Source of the DNA: Methylococcaceae bacterium
GTDB taxonomy: Bacteria; Pseudomonadota; Gammaproteobacteria; Methylococcales; Methylomonadaceae
Direction of reading: 5' to 3'
DNA: 7,372 nucleotides
Assembly (NCBI GenBank): GCA_030618325.1
Contig: JAUXDP010000155.1
Span: forward strand, 1 to 7,372
Made by a program: the position numbers and the translations under genes
The notes under the pieces: model-generated
Databases searched by the model: none
Told to the model about the DNA's origin: nothing
The model's input: the letters and a program-made list of their open reading frames with translations, nothing else
Part shown: piece after piece, positions 1 to 6,086 of the stretch
Layout of the letters: the number at the start of each line of letters is the position of its first letter
Position numbering within the stretch: the stretch's first letter is position 1

Positions 1-79
1 CATTTCTACTTGGGGTTGACAGCAACGCAGACTATTCGGTAAAAATTAACCCATAGAAAACCATATTTGTGATTGTGTG

Positions 80-87
80 AAGTATAG
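80..87 (-). promoter_or_regulatory. possible -10 element (CTATACTT) pointing left, out of the window
   Basis: Read on the minus strand, these bases are CTATACTT, which resembles the -10 element favoured by sigma-S and is the same octamer seen before the acyltransferase gene at 5204. A transcript from here would start near position 73. It would reach an ATG whose three bases are positions 3-1, so a leftward gene could begin exactly at the window edge. In E. coli ubiH is followed by ubiI on the same strand. No clear -35 and no Shine-Dalgarno were seen. This is a weak call. Confidence 0.2.
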
Positions 88-137
88 CCATGCCATTGCG
101 GTTTTCCCATAAAATGACTTCAAATCATTCAATCAGT

Positions 138-1346
138 TTAACCCTGTTTACCAAAATCTGGTATGCGTGAGTTTAGGCCCATTGCATAACGAGCCAATTG
201 GGTTTTAGCAAAAGGTAGGTGATCCAATAGTGTTAAACCGGCATTTCTGGCAGCAGCAACAGCTAACCATTCATTAGAGAAAATATGCACGACACTGTTG
301 GTGAAATTTACGACCCGGTCATGATCTTTTTGCCTGCTTTGAGCGTAAGCCTGTAATAAAGCTGCATCGCCAATATCTTTGTTAGCCTGGTGCTGTTCTA
401 TAATCATTTCTGCCAATTGCACGACATCTCGAAGGCCAAGATTAAAACCTTGACCTGCGACTGGATGCAATTGATGCACGGCATTACCGATAATAACGGT
501 TCTGTCTGCAATCATCTTTTCAGCTCGGACTAGACTTAATGGGAATGAACGCCTAGGAGCCTGTAAAGAAAGTTCACCTAGACGGTAACCAAAGCACTCC
601 TGTAATTGCTCAAGAAATCTAGATTCGCTGAGTGTCAATAAGTCATTTGCCTGATCATGCGTGCGCGTCCAAACGACAGCGAATGTATCACTCAGTGGCA
701 ACATTGCCAGTGGTCCAGATGAAGTAAATCGTTCATAAGCCGTATTTTGGTGATTTTTTTCCGGTTTAACCGTTGTTACTATGGCTGTCTGGTCATATTC
801 TGTTATGTGCTGGGGAATATCCAGTAGTTTTCGGACCGATGATTGCCCGCCATCTGCACCAACCACCAATTTAGCGGATAAATTTAGCGACTCATTTTCA
901 CGCTTCAAACTGAGGTGGGCTAAATCTGCTCCTGAAGTAAGACCGATAACTCTTGCTGGACAAATCTGATCTATTCCTGATTGATTCAACAAATCTGCAA
1001 CATGTGCTTCGATGTCACGCGCCACAATCACGTAGCCCAGCGCTTCTACTGCTTCGCGTTGAGCTGATAAGCGAGTCTTGCCAAAATGTCCTTGATCTGA
1101 AATATGAATATTTTTGATGGCGGTTGCTTTTGATTTTGCAACTTGCCAAACACCCAGGTTTTCAAGCATTTTGACAGTGCCGCTAGCCAAAGCCAAAGCC
1201 CGGTCACCTGCGCCTGATTTAGCTCTTTGTTCACCACTAACAGCTTCAACTACTGCAATTTTTAATCCGGTTTGTTGTAACGCGATAGCCAGACAACCAC
1301 CAGCCAAGCCTCCGCCTACAATAATGACATCATAATCAGCTTGCAT
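138..1346 (-). CDS. ubiH: 2-octaprenyl-6-methoxyphenol hydroxylase UbiH (FAD-dependent)
   Basis: UbiH is a flavoprotein monooxygenase that hydroxylates the ring of the polyprenyl-phenol intermediate in aerobic ubiquinone synthesis. The 402-residue protein has the usual family length. Visible motifs are the Rossmann dinucleotide motif GGGLAGG at 11-17 with E34 ending the second strand, the DRALAL segment at 48-53, GADG at 163-166, and the second FAD motif GN-x-x-HxLHPVAGQGFNLGLRD at 287-307. The segments HISDQGHFG (81-89) and YERFTSSGPLAMLPLSD (204-220) match UbiH rather than its paralogues UbiI/VisC or UbiF. The ATG start overlaps the pepP stop by one base (TGATG), which suggests translational coupling. 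It is the last gene of the ygfB-pepP-ubiH operon seen here. The ubiI gene that often follows is not within the 137 bases left in the window. Confidence 0.93.
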   Translation of the reverse strand: MQADYDVIIVGGGLAGGCLAIALQQTGLKIAVVEAVSGEQRAKSGAGDRALALASGTVKMLENLGVWQVAKSKATAIKNIHISDQGHFGKTRLSAQREAVEALGYVIVARDIEAHVADLLNQSGIDQICPARVIGLTSGADLAHLSLKRENESLNLSAKLVVGADGGQSSVRKLLDIPQHITEYDQTAIVTTVKPEKNHQNTAYERFTSSGPLAMLPLSDTFAVVWTRTHDQANDLLTLSESRFLEQLQECFGYRLGELSLQAPRRSFPLSLVRAEKMIADRTVIIGNAVHQLHPVAGQGFNLGLRDVVQLAEMIIEQHQANKDIGDAALLQAYAQSRQKDHDRVVNFTNSVVHIFSNEWLAVAAARNAGLTLLDHLPFAKTQLARYAMGLNSRIPDFGKQG

Positions 1347-2656
1347 CAGGCGGCCTGCATTATTGATTCGATTTCCGCAATGGTCTTCGGAACACTGGCT
1401 GTCAAAACCTCATAACCGTCACGAGTTACTAGTACATCATCTTCAATTCGAATACCCATACCGCGCCATTTTTTATCAACTTTTTTACAATCTGGTGGAA
1501 TATAAAGCCCGGGCTCTATAGTCAACACCATGCCAGGCTCAAGAATACGCCACTCGCTATCAACTTTGTAGTCGCCAACATCATGAACATCCATGCCAAG
1601 CCAGTGACCTATCCGGTGCATGAAGAACTGCTTGTAGACTTCATCTTTAATTAATTTTGATACTTTGCCTTTTAACAGTCCCAACTGTACCAAACCCTTG
1701 GTTAACACTTCAACCGCTGTCTCATGGGCAAGATTCCAGGGTAGTCCCGGTTTAATTTGCTTTATCGCAGCGAGCTGAGCATCCAAAACTAATTGATAAA
1801 GTTGTTGTTGTGCTTCAGAAAAACGACCATTAACTGGAAAGGTACGGGTAATATCAGCTGCATAATGATCGCACTCAGCACCGGCATCAATTAACAATAG
1901 ATCGCCTTGTTTCAATTTCGCTGTATTTTCGATGTAGTGGAGCACACAGGCGTTTTCTCCTCCAGCAACTATAGAAGGATATGCAACAGCTCTAAGTCCT
2001 TGCTGCATGAAGCTATGAATTAATTCAGCTTCCACCTGATATTCAAACAGACCGGGTTGACATTGTTGCATTGCCCGGACGTGGGCTAGGGCAGAAACCT
2101 CGGCAGCCTGTTTCATTAATTTTATTTCTGCAACACTTTTAAATAAGCGCATTTCATGGAGAACATGCTCTAACGAGACCAGTTCACCAGGCGCCGTAAT
2201 TCCGCTTCGTGATTGAGCGCGAATATGTGTCAGCCATTCCAGTAAACTATGGTCAAGATTACTGTCCCTACCCATCGGATAAAAAACCTTGCCTTTATTT
2301 TCCAGCATCCCTGGCAGAATATCTGCTACATCATCAATGGGAAAGGAATCATCAGCTCCGTAGCTTTTTGTTGCGCCTTCCAGTCCGGCATGAGCACCCT
2401 CCCATAACGCTTTTTGCTCATCATATTCTCGGCAAAATAATATATATTCGCCCTGTTCCCGTCCAGGTATAAAAACCGCAAGAGCATCAGGTTCATTAAA
2501 GCCGGTAAGATAGTAAAAATCACTGTCTTGTCGGAAGGGATAATCGACGTCCCGGTTTCTTGTTCGGGTTGATGCGCTGCTGATGATAGCGATATTATCT
2601 TCGCCGATATATGCCATCAATTGTTTACGGCGACTTTTAAATTCTGTTTGTTTCAT
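1346..2656 (-). CDS. pepP: Xaa-Pro aminopeptidase PepP (aminopeptidase P, M24B)
   Basis: PepP is a cytoplasmic dinuclear Mn-dependent peptidase that removes an N-terminal residue when proline is second. With the ATG at 2656 the protein has 436 residues, close to E. coli PepP (441). The N-terminal non-catalytic domain covers roughly 1-170 and the pita-bread catalytic domain follows. All five metal ligands are present in the right order and spacing: D257, D268, H351 (in HRIGHWLGMDVHDVGDY), E381 (LTIEPGLY) and E405 (GIRIEDD). The substrate-binding H358 and R403 equivalents are also kept. The reading frame can be extended by one codon to a TTG at 2659. I prefer the ATG because it gives a one-base TGATG overlap with the ygfB stop, identical to the pepP/ubiH junction. 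There is no strong Shine-Dalgarno, which is consistent with coupled translation. Confidence 0.95.
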   Translation of the reverse strand: MKQTEFKSRRKQLMAYIGEDNIAIISSASTRTRNRDVDYPFRQDSDFYYLTGFNEPDALAVFIPGREQGEYILFCREYDEQKALWEGAHAGLEGATKSYGADDSFPIDDVADILPGMLENKGKVFYPMGRDSNLDHSLLEWLTHIRAQSRSGITAPGELVSLEHVLHEMRLFKSVAEIKLMKQAAEVSALAHVRAMQQCQPGLFEYQVEAELIHSFMQQGLRAVAYPSIVAGGENACVLHYIENTAKLKQGDLLLIDAGAECDHYAADITRTFPVNGRFSEAQQQLYQLVLDAQLAAIKQIKPGLPWNLAHETAVEVLTKGLVQLGLLKGKVSKLIKDEVYKQFFMHRIGHWLGMDVHDVGDYKVDSEWRILEPGMVLTIEPGLYIPPDCKKVDKKWRGMGIRIEDDVLVTRDGYEVLTASVPKTIAEIESIMQAA

Positions 2657-3186
2657 CAATGTAGCACTGAATCATTATTTGTATCATTAAATTCTGTTCG
2701 AAACAGCATGACTGCTGCCCGTAAATATTCTTGGATTTCCATTAAAGCATTTTCATCTTCGTCATGTTCTTCCGCAATTTCAATATCAACTTTGGAAAAC
2801 TCAACAATATCTTTTAGAATTTCCTCGGTCTCTCCTGGCCATTTTGCTTCAGTCGTTGAATAACCGACGCCCAATAAAAAACCTTTACACCAATTTCTTA
2901 ACCCTTCTGTTTGTTCTTGTAGGGAAAAAGTATCATCCGGGATAAATAAGTCAAATTCGAACTCATCACCATTGATTAATTCTTGAGTCTGTTCGAACAA
3001 GGAAATCAAGGTGTTTTTATCTTCTTCCAACAAATCAATAGTATCCTGGAATACTTCATTTAACCAAGTTATAGCGTCAGTACGGTTATCAATACTTAAG
3101 ATGCCTGTCGCCATGCCATGCGCCTCCGCTGCTGTTACCGCAGGTTCTATATTAGTGATTATTGTATCTACAATCTGATAAGTCAT
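2656..3186 (-). CDS. ygfB: UPF0149 family protein, YgfB-like
   Basis: This acidic 176-residue protein belongs to the UPF0149/YgfB family by sequence and by position at the head of a pepP-ubiH operon. Family hallmarks are EAHGMATGIL (21-30), the WCKGFLLGVGY segment near 98-108, and a C-terminal acidic stretch (EEHDEDEN) ahead of a helix with EYLRAAVMLFR. It appears soluble, with no signal peptide or membrane span. The biochemical role is not settled. In Pseudomonas aeruginosa YgfB is known to dampen AlpA-dependent expression, but carrying that function over to this organism would be inference. Its TGA stop overlaps the pepP ATG by one base. A good TATAAT lies about 40 bases upstream of the ATG. 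No convincing Shine-Dalgarno precedes the start. Confidence 0.85.
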   Translation of the reverse strand: MTYQIVDTIITNIEPAVTAAEAHGMATGILSIDNRTDAITWLNEVFQDTIDLLEEDKNTLISLFEQTQELINGDEFEFDLFIPDDTFSLQEQTEGLRNWCKGFLLGVGYSTTEAKWPGETEEILKDIVEFSKVDIEIAEEHDEDENALMEIQEYLRAAVMLFRTEFNDTNNDSVLH

Positions 3187-3226
3187 TATTTTGAAATAAT
3201 TAAAAAAACTACTGGCTTATGCTAAT

Positions 3227-3232
3227 ATTATA
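3227..3232 (-). promoter_or_regulatory. putative -10 box (TATAAT) for the ygfB-pepP-ubiH operon
   Basis: The minus strand reads a perfect TATAAT here, inside the only gap between the two divergent operons. Transcription would begin near 3220 and leave a leader of about 34 bases before the ygfB ATG. No recognisable -35 hexamer stands at 16-18 bases, so this could need an activator. The overlapping plus-strand bases read TATTAT (3226-3231) and could serve the rightward TIGR02449-zapA unit, but that side also lacks a -35. Confidence 0.35.
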
Positions 3233-3288
3233 CCCAAACTCTTCATTTTTGAGTTCCCAATAATCAAGTTGCAGCAACGGCTAACCCT

Positions 3289-3516
3289 ATGAATAACAAT
3301 GATACAGCACAGTCCTCAGATATTATCGCACTTGAGGAAAAACTTGATGATTTAATTAAACGCTATGATTTCCTGCAAATAGAAAATAAATCTTTAAAAA
3401 TCAAGCAGGAGGAATTGGTAAGAGAGAAAGCCAAGCTTATTGAAAAGACTTCTACCGCTCGTCACCAGGTGGAATCAATGATAACACGCCTTAAATCGAT
3501 GGAGCATGGGGCATGA
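3289..3516 (+). CDS. small coiled-coil protein, TIGR02449 family
   Basis: This 75-residue protein is almost entirely a predicted coiled coil (about residues 12-70), rich in Glu, Lys and Leu. It ends with the segment ARHQVESMITRLKSMEHG, which closely resembles the C-terminal signature of the TIGR02449 family. Members are typically found directly upstream of zapA in pseudomonads and related gammaproteobacteria, as here. The small size and coiled coil recall ZapB, the ZapA partner, so a role in Z-ring organisation is plausible but inferred. The stop codon overlaps the zapA start (ATGA, 3513-3516), so the two are very likely co-translated. The Shine-Dalgarno before the ATG is weak. Confidence 0.8.
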   Translation: MNNNDTAQSSDIIALEEKLDDLIKRYDFLQIENKSLKIKQEELVREKAKLIEKTSTARHQVESMITRLKSMEHGA

Positions 3517-3809
3517 CAGAAAAAATAATCCCGGTTTCAGTTAGTATTTTAGGGAAAGAATATAAAATCGCCTGCACCGAAGAAGGTCGTTCCGAATTGC
3601 TTAATTCAGCTAAGCAGCTGGATGCTGAAATGCGGGAAATTCGTGACTCTGGAAAAGTAAACGGGACAGATCGAATTGCTGTTATAGCGGCCTTGAATTT
3701 AGCTCGCGAAAATTCATTGGCAAAAAATCAGAATCATTCATTGAATGAGAATTTAAATGGACAGCTTATTCATTTACGTCAAAAAATAGAAAAGGCGCTT
3801 GCGAAATAA
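3513..3809 (+). CDS. zapA: cell division protein ZapA
   Basis: ZapA is a small cytoplasmic protein that binds FtsZ, cross-links protofilaments and stabilises the Z-ring. The 98-residue length is typical. The N-terminal globular domain has VSVSILGKEYKIAC (8-21), a region with LLNSAKQLDAEMREIRDSGKV, and the hallmark DRIAVIAALNLARE around 51-64. A C-terminal coiled coil runs to the end. It starts in a four-base ATGA overlap with the upstream coiled-coil gene, with a GGAG about nine bases before the ATG. The 6S RNA gene follows about 105 bases downstream, which is the classical zapA-ssrS neighbourhood. No clear intrinsic terminator was seen after the stop. Confidence 0.93.
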   Translation: MTEKIIPVSVSILGKEYKIACTEEGRSELLNSAKQLDAEMREIRDSGKVNGTDRIAVIAALNLARENSLAKNQNHSLNENLNGQLIHLRQKIEKALAK

Positions 3810-3904
3810 ATTTATCTTTTAGATGTTGAGGGCATTTCTAAACCTCTTTAGTCCGCTGGGGCAAGTTCTTAGCAAAATTCTGGTTCATAAAATTTTAAAT
3901 AAGC

Positions 3905-3910
3905 TAAACT
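3905..3910 (+). promoter_or_regulatory. putative -10 box (TAAACT) of the 6S RNA promoter
   Basis: TAAACT ends six bases before the 5' edge of the 6S closing stem, so a start at 3916-3917 fits both the promoter geometry and the RNA structure. The -35 is not clear: TTCATA at 3884-3889 gives only a 15-base spacer. The AT-rich stretch 3887-3903 lies between the two elements. Confidence 0.4.
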
Positions 3911-3915
3911 AATAA

Positions 3916-4097
3916 AGTATCTCCTGCAGCGTTCGAGACAGTCTGGGTGTTTCCTGAACCTGTATTACCCCCGGGAGCTGATACCTGGCAATGGTGTGCA
4001 TGTCCGATTTATCGGAAAGCCTGATTTGCCAGTGAGGTGCCCACTTGAACCTTTGGTTCAAGGACGAAAGATTGTTACGGCGCAGGTGGGAGATACT
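3916..4097 (+). ncRNA. ssrS: 6S RNA (SsrS), regulator of sigma-70 RNA polymerase
   Basis: 6S RNA mimics an open promoter and sequesters the housekeeping RNA polymerase holoenzyme, mainly in stationary phase. About 182 bases are bounded by a perfect nine-base closing stem, AGTATCTCC (3916-3924) with GGAGATACT (4089-4097). The length is nearly that of the E. coli RNA (184). The 3' half holds the diagnostic hairpin CTTGAACC-TTT-GGTTCAAG (4044-4062), which matches the CCTTGAACCAAGGGTTCAAGG region of E. coli. The apical arm is formed by CTGGCA / TGCCAG pairing and a TCCGA-TTTA-TCGGA tip hairpin. Location directly after zapA is the conserved context. The end coordinates come from the stem and are good to a few bases. 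No U-tract terminator follows, so the 3' end may arise by processing. Confidence 0.9.
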
Positions 4098-4107
4098 TAT
4101 CCTGAAT

Positions 4108-4527
4108 TCATTTGGTTTGGTTATCCCGTTTCAGAATTATTTCAGAATAACGTAAAAAATCATCAAGGTGCTGCGTGATAATGCTGACAGTGATTGGCAA
4201 TTGCAGAGCCTGATATTCGTGCACTGCAATATTACGGAATCCAACCATCCGTTTCAGCGAATCGGCCAGTGTGGTGTCAATCCAGCCACCTCGATCCAGC
4301 AAAGTAAAAACATCACGGGCGCTTTGGGGTACTCCCAAATGTTCACGGCGTATTAGATGTTGCCCCATATCCAGTGCAGCTTCACAGGCGCGTTGCACAT
4401 TTAGAATAGCTGCATCTTGACGGGTATAATCAGCAGCAAAGCTATTAGGGTCGTGCTGATATTCCTCAAGAGCTCGGGCGACGCAGCGCTCTATGGTTGC
4501 AGCCTTGTTGATCAAGATATCATCCAT
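4108..4527 (-). CDS. hepT: HepT-like HEPN domain toxin (ribonuclease)
   Basis: This 139-residue all-helical HEPN protein (DUF86/HepT family) is the toxin of a MntA/HepT module. The HEPN RNase signature R-x4-H-x-Y is intact at R98-NIAV-H103-E-Y105, so the catalytic site looks functional. In the characterised Shewanella system, the Tyr of this motif is the residue modified with AMP by MntA, which silences the toxin. The conserved N-terminal helix (DILINKAATIERCVARALEE) is present. The start overlaps the mntA stop by eight bases (ATGGATGA). It also has its own GAGG at 4536-4539, eight bases before the ATG, so it can be initiated independently. The gene runs convergently into 6S RNA, with its stop ten bases from that RNA's 3' end and no terminator visible between them. 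Confidence 0.88.
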   Translation of the reverse strand: MDDILINKAATIERCVARALEEYQHDPNSFAADYTRQDAAILNVQRACEAALDMGQHLIRREHLGVPQSARDVFTLLDRGGWIDTTLADSLKRMVGFRNIAVHEYQALQLPITVSIITQHLDDFLRYSEIILKRDNQTK

Positions 4528-4966
4528 AGATTTTTCCTCGCTTCTGAATATCAGTTAATAATCCTGCTCTAGCTGTATCCAGTGCCGTTTTTTCACTTAG
4601 CACAAAACATTCAAACAATTCCGCCTCAGGCTGTTTTGCCCACATTCTGAGGCCAGTTGTTAATATCTGATACTGCATTACAGTGGATGCAGCACGAAAA
4701 TCCAGCAAATCCACCTCACATCCAGCCATATCAGCCAAATGGCTGGATAAATCCCACAGAAGTAGCGGCTTGGAGTAACCTGCGACCAGAACTGCTAAAT
4801 CCAGATCGCTATTGGAGTCTGCTACGCCCTGGACCCAGCTGCCAAAGGCATAAATTGCCAAAGTGTCTGGCAAGGCCGAAAGGATTACCTGCAATAGTGG
4901 GCTATCTTTAGCAAGAATTTTTTTGGGATTATTATGGGAGTATTTGGAATGGTTTTGGGTGGACAT
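4520..4966 (-). CDS. mntA: MntA-like nucleotidyltransferase antitoxin
   Basis: This minimal nucleotidyltransferase has the signature G-S-x10-D-x-D exactly conserved (G42, S43, D54, D56, counting from the chosen start). A third carboxylate candidate lies in VDLLDF near 85-90. In characterised MntA/HepT pairs this enzyme inactivates HepT by adding AMP to the HEPN active-site tyrosine. The frame is open back to an ATG at 5020, but the ATGs at 5020, 5017 and 5002 lie in or upstream of a TATAAT at 5006-5001. A transcript from that box would exclude them. The ATG at 4966 gives 148 residues, normal for the family, so I chose it. It has no strong Shine-Dalgarno. The gene overlaps hepT by eight bases, antitoxin first. 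Confidence 0.85.
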   Translation of the reverse strand: MSTQNHSKYSHNNPKKILAKDSPLLQVILSALPDTLAIYAFGSWVQGVADSNSDLDLAVLVAGYSKPLLLWDLSSHLADMAGCEVDLLDFRAASTVMQYQILTTGLRMWAKQPEAELFECFVLSEKTALDTARAGLLTDIQKRGKIYG

Positions 4967-4992
4967 GTTGAGTAAACAAATGGATACCTTAA

Positions 4993-5013
4993 GATGCTGC
5001 ATTATAAAGCATC
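4993..5013 (-). promoter_or_regulatory. mntA-hepT promoter (-10 TATAAT) inside a perfect dyad
   Basis: On the minus strand a perfect TATAAT spans 5006-5001 and would start transcription near 4994, about 28 bases before the preferred mntA ATG. It is centred within an inverted repeat, GATGCT (4993-4998) and AGCATC (5008-5013), with a nine-base spacer. A protein bound to this dyad would cover the -10 box, so it may be an operator. A matching -35 was not identified. The regulator is unknown, since neither MntA nor HepT shows an obvious DNA-binding domain. Confidence 0.4.
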
Positions 5014-5096
5014 GCATCAAATCTTGGCCGAGTATTAATTAGCTCTATAGCAAGCATAATTCAATACCAAACTCCAGGAAATTTTCCCATGTTTTT

Positions 5097-5112
5097 TGTG
5101 ATTAATTTCACG
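5097..5112 (+). promoter_or_regulatory. CRP/Vfr-type cAMP receptor protein site
   Basis: The bases TGTGA-TTAATT-TCACG match the CRP consensus TGTGA-N6-TCACA at nine of ten core positions. The flanks are T-rich, as in the 22-base consensus. The centre is at 5104.5. With a start near 5174 predicted from the -10 box at 5162, this is about -69.5, close to the -71.5 position of class I CRP-activated promoters. An overlapping dyad, TGATTAA-N8-TTAATCA (5099-5120), and a 13-base palindrome, CAATAAATTATTG (5119-5131), add further operator-like symmetry. Confidence 0.5.
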
Positions 5113-5160
5113 GTTAATCAATAAATTATTGTTATTTAAGAAGTCTTTAATAATCGAAAA

Positions 5161-5168
5161 CTATACTT
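5161..5168 (+). promoter_or_regulatory. putative sigma-S-like -10 element (CTATACTT) for the acyltransferase gene
   Basis: CTATACTT is the extended -10 form favoured by sigma-S, including the C just before the TATACT hexamer. The predicted start is near 5174, leaving a leader of about 30 bases with AAAAGG before the ATG at 5204. No good -35 stands at the usual distance (AGAAGT at 5139-5144). That is tolerated by sigma-S and common in activator-dependent promoters. Confidence 0.4.
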
Positions 5169-5203
5169 CTCCTGTATCTACAACTCATAAAAGGCACTGA
5201 GAA

Positions 5204-6010
5204 ATGAAAGATGGTATAAGATTTGCTGTAACTGATGAAGAACGAAAAGCTGCCTATCAATTGCGATATAAAGTCTATGTTGAAGGGATGGACAGACTTA
5301 AGGAGAAAAGTGATCTCGTAAACAAGGAACTACGTGATGAGTATGATCACACTGCCCACACTGCTGTTGCAATCAAAGACAATAAGGCTGTTGGCACATT
5401 AAGAATATTTCGCGGTGGAGATACGGATTTTAATCAATATCTTACTGAAGCTTATCACCTATCGCCTTTTACAAGGCATTTAGAAGACAACAAAATCTGC
5501 ATCATTGAAAGACTGATGGTGGATGAAGGCCATCGTGGATCAACCGTTATGTTAAGAATGTATAGAGAGGTTATGAAATTCGTACTTCGTAACAAAGTTG
5601 AAGTGGTGCTTCTAAATTGTGTGCCAGAGCAACGGGATTCATATATGAAGCTTGGTTTTCAGCCGTTTACCGAAACTTATGATTACCCAGGGATAGGTCC
5701 TGTTATCCCTATGGCCCTGATAACTGGCGATTATGAGCACTTAAAGCGAGTGGGCTCCCCGTTTGCCATGTTGGCAGGTAAAGAAGAGCTTTGCCATTGT
5801 CATCACGTTAGCCTGTTACAAAGAATAATCAGGAATAATCGAGAGGAAAAAATTGGCAATCAAGAACAATCCGAAAGCAAAGAGATACTTAAACAGCTTT
5901 TTGCAGCCGGCAATCATCTGATGAATAGAAAACGAAAAAACTTTGATTCATCACGATTAAAACTGAGATTGAATTCCGAATATGGCAATGAGGCTATTGC
6001 AACGCTATAA
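5204..6010 (+). CDS. LuxI/FeeM-like GNAT-fold N-acyltransferase, stand-alone paralogue
   Basis: This 268-residue protein has an N-terminal catalytic domain (about 1-190) of the acyltransferase group that includes LuxI-type autoinducer synthases and the N-acyl amino acid synthase FeeM. Visible features in order are LRYKVYVE with R21, DEYDHTAH with D45 and D48, VGTLRIF with R67, ERLMV at 102-106, and SYMKLGFQPF near the end of the fold. These segments suggest transfer of an acyl group, perhaps from acyl-ACP, to an amine. The actual substrates are unknown. Protein acetyltransferase activity or a PEP-CTERM-associated acyltransferase role are alternatives. The tail (190-268) is basic, holds a CHCHH cluster at 197-201, and matches no domain I recognise. 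The ATG has AAAAGG nine bases upstream. It is about two-thirds identical to the gene at 6365 over the catalytic domain but lacks that protein's cNMP domain. Confidence 0.75.
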   Translation: MKDGIRFAVTDEERKAAYQLRYKVYVEGMDRLKEKSDLVNKELRDEYDHTAHTAVAIKDNKAVGTLRIFRGGDTDFNQYLTEAYHLSPFTRHLEDNKICIIERLMVDEGHRGSTVMLRMYREVMKFVLRNKVEVVLLNCVPEQRDSYMKLGFQPFTETYDYPGIGPVIPMALITGDYEHLKRVGSPFAMLAGKEELCHCHHVSLLQRIIRNNREEKIGNQEQSESKEILKQLFAAGNHLMNRKRKNFDSSRLKLRLNSEYGNEAIATL

Positions 6011-6030
6011 GGCTAGAATTTTATGTGGTT

Positions 6031-6086
6031 GCAGATTACAATTTGCTTGTTAAGCCAATCGATCCAACAGGAAAATTGTAATCTGT
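6031..6086 (+). repeat. long inverted repeat / RNA hairpin downstream of the acyltransferase
   Basis: The arms CAGATTACAATTT (6032-6044) and AAATTGTAATCTG (6073-6085) are perfectly complementary over 13 bases. After one G/A mismatch the stem continues six more pairs, CTTGTT (6046-6051) with AACAGG (6066-6071), one of them a G-U wobble, leaving a 14-base loop. It begins about 20 bases after the stop codon. No T-tract follows, so it is not a standard intrinsic terminator. It could stabilise the mRNA 3' end, be a regulatory element, or be a remnant of a small palindromic repeat. Confidence 0.6.

Noticed and set aside
16..45. Plus-strand TTGACA with TAAAAA 18 bases downstream, a promoter-like pair
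   Set aside because: The -10 is poor and the transcript would run straight into the 3' end of ubiH in antisense, with no gene to serve.
67..79. Two TGTGA half-sites in tandem, possible CRP binding
   Set aside because: They are direct, not inverted, and no TCACA partner stands at the right spacing.
109..132. Small AATGA/TCATT stem after ubiH as a terminator
   Set aside because: The stem is only five AT-rich pairs, with a short mixed T stretch. It is too weak to call.
781..969. Plus-strand open frame opposite ubiH, and similar frames opposite pepP, ygfB and mntA
   Set aside because: All are antisense to genes with intact family motifs and lack start signals.
3237..3255. AACTC-N9-GAGTT dyad in the divergent promoter region
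   Set aside because: Five-base arms with a loose spacer are expected by chance in a region of this size.
3996..4178. A 60-codon plus-strand open frame
   Set aside because: It lies in the 3' half of the 6S RNA and then runs antisense into hepT. It has no Shine-Dalgarno and no recognisable protein, and the RNA structure explains the sequence.
4099..5200. Search for a fau (5-formyl-THF cyclo-ligase) gene or remnant after 6S RNA
   Set aside because: No frame here shows any resemblance to it. The interval is fully explained by hepT, mntA and promoter DNA.
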